Shown: piece after piece, positions 59,303 to 64,000 of the stretch
Position numbering within the stretch: position 1 is the first letter of the stretch
Layout: each line of letters opens with the position of its first letter
Assembly (NCBI GenBank): GCA_963920665.1
Contig: OY987272.1
Coordinates: 2,733,001-2,797,000 of the forward strand
Length of the DNA stretch: 64,000 nucleotides
Source: Straminergon stramineum
Lineage: Eukaryota; Streptophyta; Bryopsida; Hypnales; Calliergonaceae
Direction of reading: 5' to 3'
Program-made: the position numbers and the translations under genes
The notes under the pieces: generated by a model
The model's input: the letters and a program-made list of their open reading frames with translations, nothing else
What the model was told of the DNA's origin: nothing
The model's database searches: none

Positions 59303-62300
59303 CATCACTAACATAATTTAGCCCACAATGGGCTTGCTCCCATTTGGTTTGGAATGGGGTAGTTTACCTTAAATATCTCTAGGCCACGTTTTATAATCTA
59401 CAGTAAATATGGCTAGTTTTTGAAGAAAGTCAACCCTTGTCTAGTGCACCATGTTTTTCTTCCTTGTTCGGGATTAATTATGAATTATACAATTGCATAC
59501 ATGTCAATAAGAGAATATGGAAAGTATGGCCATAATCTCACCTCCTATACTAAATTTTGTTTCCAACAACAACTCATCTAAAAAAACACTCAATTGACCT
59601 ATAGTTAGCAATGTGCCCTATGCCATTGCCACAATACAATCAAATAAAAGTAAAAGTAATTTTCTAATATTTTAATTCATAAAAACTTTGAATTTCAATA
59701 TCTTTTTTTGTCATGGGTCTAAATGCCACAAGATAAAGTCGATGTACCGCTCCTCATTGAGGGCTTTCCGATGGTACCAAGAACGCAAATGGGGGACATA
59801 TGGTTCCAAAGATTTCATTGTAACAAACAAACAAAAAAAACAAAAAAAACAACATCATTTAAGGTATGGATGTAAGCATGACTTGGTTAAATGTAAATAG
59901 TCATCAAACTTTGTTCTAATGAGGAAATACGCAATGACACCTTACAGAGGATTGAAGCAATTAGAGGGACAATAGGGTTGTGACAATCTGTAAAAGAGTA
60001 ATATTAGGTAGGAAGAGCATTAGGTAGGAGGAGAGAAAAAGTACCTTCAATTATGGATTTTGCCCCTAGGAGCATTGAGTGTATAAGGTACCTAAATTTG
60101 ACAAGTGTTCTAGATGCGATATAAGTTGAATTCAAGATAATAGGAGGAACAAAGTAGAATTTGTATTTTTAATACACTCACAAAGAGTGCAAAATTGACC
60201 AAAGTACCATGGTCAACTATGGGACCAAGCTAGCTAAAATAGAAGTTGTAGAATTCTAAATGTTGCAAAGTCATCTCTGGGACTAGAAGATCACATTCCA
60301 TAACTTCTAACTATATTTTGTGAGGTTTACTAGTCATTCTAACTAAGGAAAAAGTAGAAAAGATAGAGATCAACCTAGTGGAATTAAAAAAATCAAGCAA
60401 CATAATGCATGAGTAGCTAACAAACAAAAGAGGCTATTTCAAACTTGCTTAAAAAACATAGTTTCTAGAAATTTGTCTCTAGTCAAAAAATGATTTTCTC
60501 AGCCATCACTTCTAAAGGTATATCTACTGAGAATCCTCAATTAAAGGTATAGTTTATGAACAATGAACTTGCCCTTATATTATAAATTGTCTAGTACTAA
60601 ATGGACCTTGATTTCTAGTCAATGACATTCTAGAGGCCCTCAAAGTCCAATTCAAGAGTAAGAGGAGTCTTTCTTCACTTTCTTGGCTTCTTTGGATACC
60701 TTAAAAAGGTCTAATTCTTTGGAACATAAAGATTCTACCTTAATCAATTTCTCAAGAATTGGTACTTTTATGCTTCCATTTTATGAGCTTGAATGACTAT
60801 GAGAAAAATGATAAGGATTTTGTAGCCTAATTTGGGCCTTATAAAGTCAATGGTGCAATTTATTTGGCACTTGAAGAATTTCTCCAAAGTTAGAATTTGC
60901 TCCAACTTAAGTTTTGACTTTTGGACAACTTCTTGACATTGAAGGAGGTATGTTGCTTCAATTGGAGAATAAGCTTGGAAGTGTCTAAACGCTTCTTGGT
61001 GAGAATGCTCAAAGAAGTTACTTGGGATGAAAATTAATTACTTATTGGAAGTTTTTTGAGAAGTCTTATTGCTAGTTGTTTATAAAGAGTCTATCCATGT
61101 GTCACAACAACTATGGTGACAATCAAAATTGAGTATAAATGTGAAACGTTTTCTTTCAAATAGCCATACCGTAAGCATCAATGGACAAAGCCCAAAAGTA
61201 GATATACAAAAGTTGTATTGTACAATAGACTACACATTACCATGGAATTTTGAAGAATAAATTAGTTGTGATTTGAAAAAAAATTAATTTCAAAGTTAGT
61301 TATATCTAAAACATGGTCTTGTTCACAACCATTTGGAATTACATAATCTTTTTTCAATTTTTTCTTAGAACTCCAATTTTTTTGTGCCTTGGCATATTGG
61401 TATAAATCATTTCAAAATGTACACAAAATTGAAGGAAACTGACATTTATAGAATTTAAAATATTAGCAATTTGACAAACATGTAAATAATGTTGGTTCTC
61501 ACAATATTTCAATTTTTCTTTGGAATTGAGAGCATGGGATTGCATTAGCCATAGTAGAGAAAATATAGTTTGCAACATGAACCATTGTTATATCTTGATG
61601 CCTTTGCAATTGAAATATTTGTTTAATAGGGCAATGTATTGAATTCATATTTTACAGCCCTATAATGCTTTTTTAGGTTCACTTTGTTTGTCAAAGACTA
61701 GAATTATGATACACATATATAATTGATCCAACAAATCCAAAAGAATTAAATCCTCATTGTCAATATCATCAAAAACTGACAATTGTCAAAAATTACACTA
61801 ATCTTCATAAAATTTTCAATGTTGTTGACTATAAAAGGTTTCAAAAAGAATCTTGTTGTAATACAATAGTAAACAACAAAAAGTTTTTTGAAAACTTTTG
61901 ATAAAGGATCAATTTATGCATTGTCAAAAATACAATCGTCAAAACTACCATTTTCAAGAACATTGAGTACAATTGAATTTTTTTCAAATTCATTCATAAA
62001 AATTATAGTAAACTACTATAGGAATGATTGTGTAGAAGCCACTAATCTTTTGACTTCTCTTGGTAGATTTATTTTGCACTAAACACAAACTTTTGTTTTA
62101 TTTGACAATTGCAAGTCATATCATGTTAGTTATATAATTTCCAAATTCAAAAGTAGAAATGGGATTTTGCTTATATTGCCCCAAAACCATTAACCCTACT
62201 TGATTAACTTTAGGTGACATAACTCTTGATTCAAGCACTTGAATGGGAAAAAAGTAGATTCCCACAAATGGGGTAAAATTTTTGTATTATGTGTCAAAAT

Positions 62301-62754
62301 TTTGAAAAAGATCAATCCAAAATTGACTCAATGGGAACCTAAGTTATACAAACTCTTACTACACCGGTAAATTGCCTTCTAGGTGCTAAGAAGGCATGCT
62401 TGAAATGGAGGTGCAGTTTCGCCATTAGAATTTTATAATTTATGTTATTCATTTGTTTTTGGATTCACTTTTTCTTTTTTCTTTTTTCTTGAAACAATTT
62501 TTGGATGAACTTTCAACAACGGGATTCATGAGTTCTAATTTTATATGAATAAAACAATAAATTTATCATCACAATTCCAAAAGAATGCAGTACATTCTCA
62601 ATTCTATGTCAAACAGCATGTTCTCTCATATAACTCCCTCTCGTGGTAACGATAGGAGGTCTACATTTTGTAGGTTACAGTTCATTAACATGGTAGATGA
62701 AATTGCAGGCAAGTCTGTTTTTTATTCATGATGTGTAATAGCATCCCCAATAAG
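59303..62754. other. AT-rich intergenic DNA with repeat fragments
   Basis: No gene recognised. A block near 59,620-59,700 repeats sequence from 33,545-33,640. Near 62,180-62,230 a TTGCCCCAAAACCATTAACC phrase resembles the start region of the family-1 TTAA MITE but without a clear second end. Confidence 0.5.
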
Positions 62755-63495
62755 TCAAGCTCGGGCACTAGAAACATCACCGTGGAGAACCTGTTGCATC
62801 ATAGAATTGATTTGATCTCTGTATTTTTTAATAATGAACCAGATTTCGGAAATCTTCTCCCGGTTGCGCTTGATCATAAAGGCAATTCCTTCTTCGTAAG
62901 TTTTCTTTCGTAGAGCTTCAATGGCCTTGACTTTGATATCCTCCTGTTCCAAGGTCAGCAGGAAAACGATGAGCATGGGTATTTCATAAATAAATCGTAG
63001 CCTGTATACGGTAGTTTTATAGCTTTTCTGAACAATTGTTATTGAACCCTCCTGGAAAATTGAAGGTGAACTGAAATTCAAACACTCCAAGGTTACACGA
63101 AATCAATTAGCTTTTTAAGGTACCTCGATATCCATAGTGAGACCGTGTCCATCTTTTGAGGCTGAAATGCAATTGCTCATTACCTCTTTGTCGGATAAAA
63201 GCTGCGCAGAAGATTGAAAACTTCGTGTGTAAGAGACTCAATGTCAGAGACATGTTTGTGTAGAAGTGTTGTTTACTCAGGTATTCTGAAGTACGTTAAA
63301 ATGGATTCAAACACGGTTGAGAGTGCGTACCGATATAGCAACATCATTTAAATCTCCTTCGAGGTCACCGGTATCGTATCTATCGGCGATAGCTGCAGCA
63401 GCGACCGCAAGCGTTTCAGACCAATCGCCTTCTGACGCCCTCATTTGACCGTAGGTGAACAATAATGTTAAGGTTGCAACAAACAATGGCAGCAT
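62755..63495 (-). CDS. Hypothetical, probably secreted protein
   Basis: Three exons (63495-63331, 63201-63124, 63051-62755), all phase 0 with GT-AG borders, give 179 residues. The N terminus MLPLFVATLTLLFTYGQMRA looks like a signal peptide or membrane anchor. The middle is acidic and alanine-rich, and the C-terminal 60 residues are a basic/acidic helix (RKKTYEEGIAF, KISEIWFIIKKYRDQINSMM). I do not recognise the family. The true start may lie further upstream, because exon-like stretches without stops occur near 63,833-63,960 and 63,560-63,630 and could belong to the same gene extending beyond the window. Confidence 0.4.
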
Positions 63496-63559
63496 GACTA
63501 TCTAATGTGCAAGAAGATATAAGTAAATGCTTGTGTAACTTCAGAAAGAGGATATAAAT

Positions 63560-63960
63560 CTGCAAAGAAATTTTTTGCATGGTCAAGGGTTTCATAAAAC
63601 GTGTCTTCAAATTCATTCCACAAGTTCTACATATGGATTCAATAGCACAATTAGAAACTTGAAAGGGTAGAAAGGTTCCAGTAACACCAACTAATCAAGA
63701 CTAAAAACTGTGTATCATTACATTCCCCAGAAAATCATCGAGTTCAAAAAATGCATGCCTTAAGAAATACTTTAGGTTTACTAATTAGATTTCATCTTCG
63801 ACATGTGAGATAAAATTTAATAGAAGAGCGTACATTGATTTCGCCATAGGTTTCGACTTCTGTTTCGAACAACTTATCCAGAATGCCGTCTGTATCATTC
63901 AACAACTCTACTAGTTTCGGTTCCGCAGTGGTTCGGTCTGCTCGACATTCTTGGAACACC
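63560..63960 (-). other. Exon-like stretches upstream of the hypothetical gene
   Basis: One stretch (about 63,960-63,833) has AG and GT borders and encodes an acidic segment with ADRTTAEPKLVELLND. A second (about 63,630-63,560) encodes NLWNEFEDTFYETLDHAKNF. Joining them to the exon at 63,495 would need an intron of only about 38 bases, which is implausibly short, so I leave them separate. Confidence 0.3.
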
Positions 63961-64000
63961 TACACAGATGCATTTCCATTAAAAGAGTCGTCAACGTTCA

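Noticed and set aside
62180..62230. Further copy of the 912-bp TTAA MITE
   Set aside because: Only a short phrase resembles the element start and no second end or TTAA pair was found.
1..64000. tRNA, rRNA or snRNA genes
   Set aside because: I looked for A/B-box-like words and conserved rRNA segments and saw none convincing; a tRNAscan-SE or Infernal run would settle it.

Overview
The window looks like nuclear DNA of a land plant. It has intron-rich genes with GT-AG junctions, telomere-like TTTAGGG tracts, and plant-type homologues (a HGL1-like GH31 glucosidase, plant SURF1, DPH7, a CXXC zinc protein of the UPF0587/CZIB type, a DUF962/Mpo1 protein and a JmjC ribosomal oxygenase). A piggyBac element and a Tc1-like element of DD34E type are uncommon in flowering plants, so I lean towards a non-seed plant such as a bryophyte. 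That is an inference; species cannot be read from the sequence.

Layout. 1-11.2 kb: AT-rich and gene-poor, with decayed TTAA-flanked elements, a 1.5-kb inverted repeat with a second foldback element at its centre, and a GC-rich minisatellite. 11.9-16.4 kb: a JmjC ribosomal oxygenase (+) convergent with DPH7 (-). 16.7-24.05 kb: a rearranged partial copy of the divergent ARM-gene/SURF1 locus, holding the first two SURF1 exons in inverted orientation and interrupted by a complete 5.3-kb piggyBac element with a decayed transposase. 25.5-31.5 kb: an unrecognised small ORF and a seven-exon 882-codon ARM/HEAT-like gene (-). 31.6-37.9 kb: the intact counterpart of the duplicated locus, invaded by two adjacent TTAA elements, followed by full-length SURF1 (+). 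39.1-39.5 kb: a nested pair of small elements. 39.8-42.0 kb: Mpo1-like gene (-). 43.1-50.7 kb: a 21-exon HGL1-like GH31 glucosidase (-). 52.5-53.5 kb: a second copy of the 0.9-kb TTAA MITE. 55.1-56.3 kb: CZIB gene (+). 57.6-59.3 kb: a dead Tc1-like element. 59.3-64 kb: AT-rich DNA and a small gene for a probably secreted protein (-).

The genes are independent housekeeping loci, not a pathway or operon: translation-linked modification (JmjC oxygenase on ribosomal protein, DPH7 on eEF2), mitochondrial complex IV assembly (SURF1), heteroglycan/glucan turnover (HGL1), fatty-acid alpha-oxidation (Mpo1) and a conserved zinc protein. The theme of the non-genic DNA is TTAA-targeting elements sharing a CCCCTAAAGGACC-like terminus: one autonomous-size piggyBac plus at least six non-autonomous relatives or relics. 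The best single observation is the piggyBac insertion, because the other copy of the duplication preserves the empty site, so insertion point and target duplication can be read directly. Exon coordinates were derived by hand from splice consensus, frame continuity and remembered family motifs; no alignment software was run.
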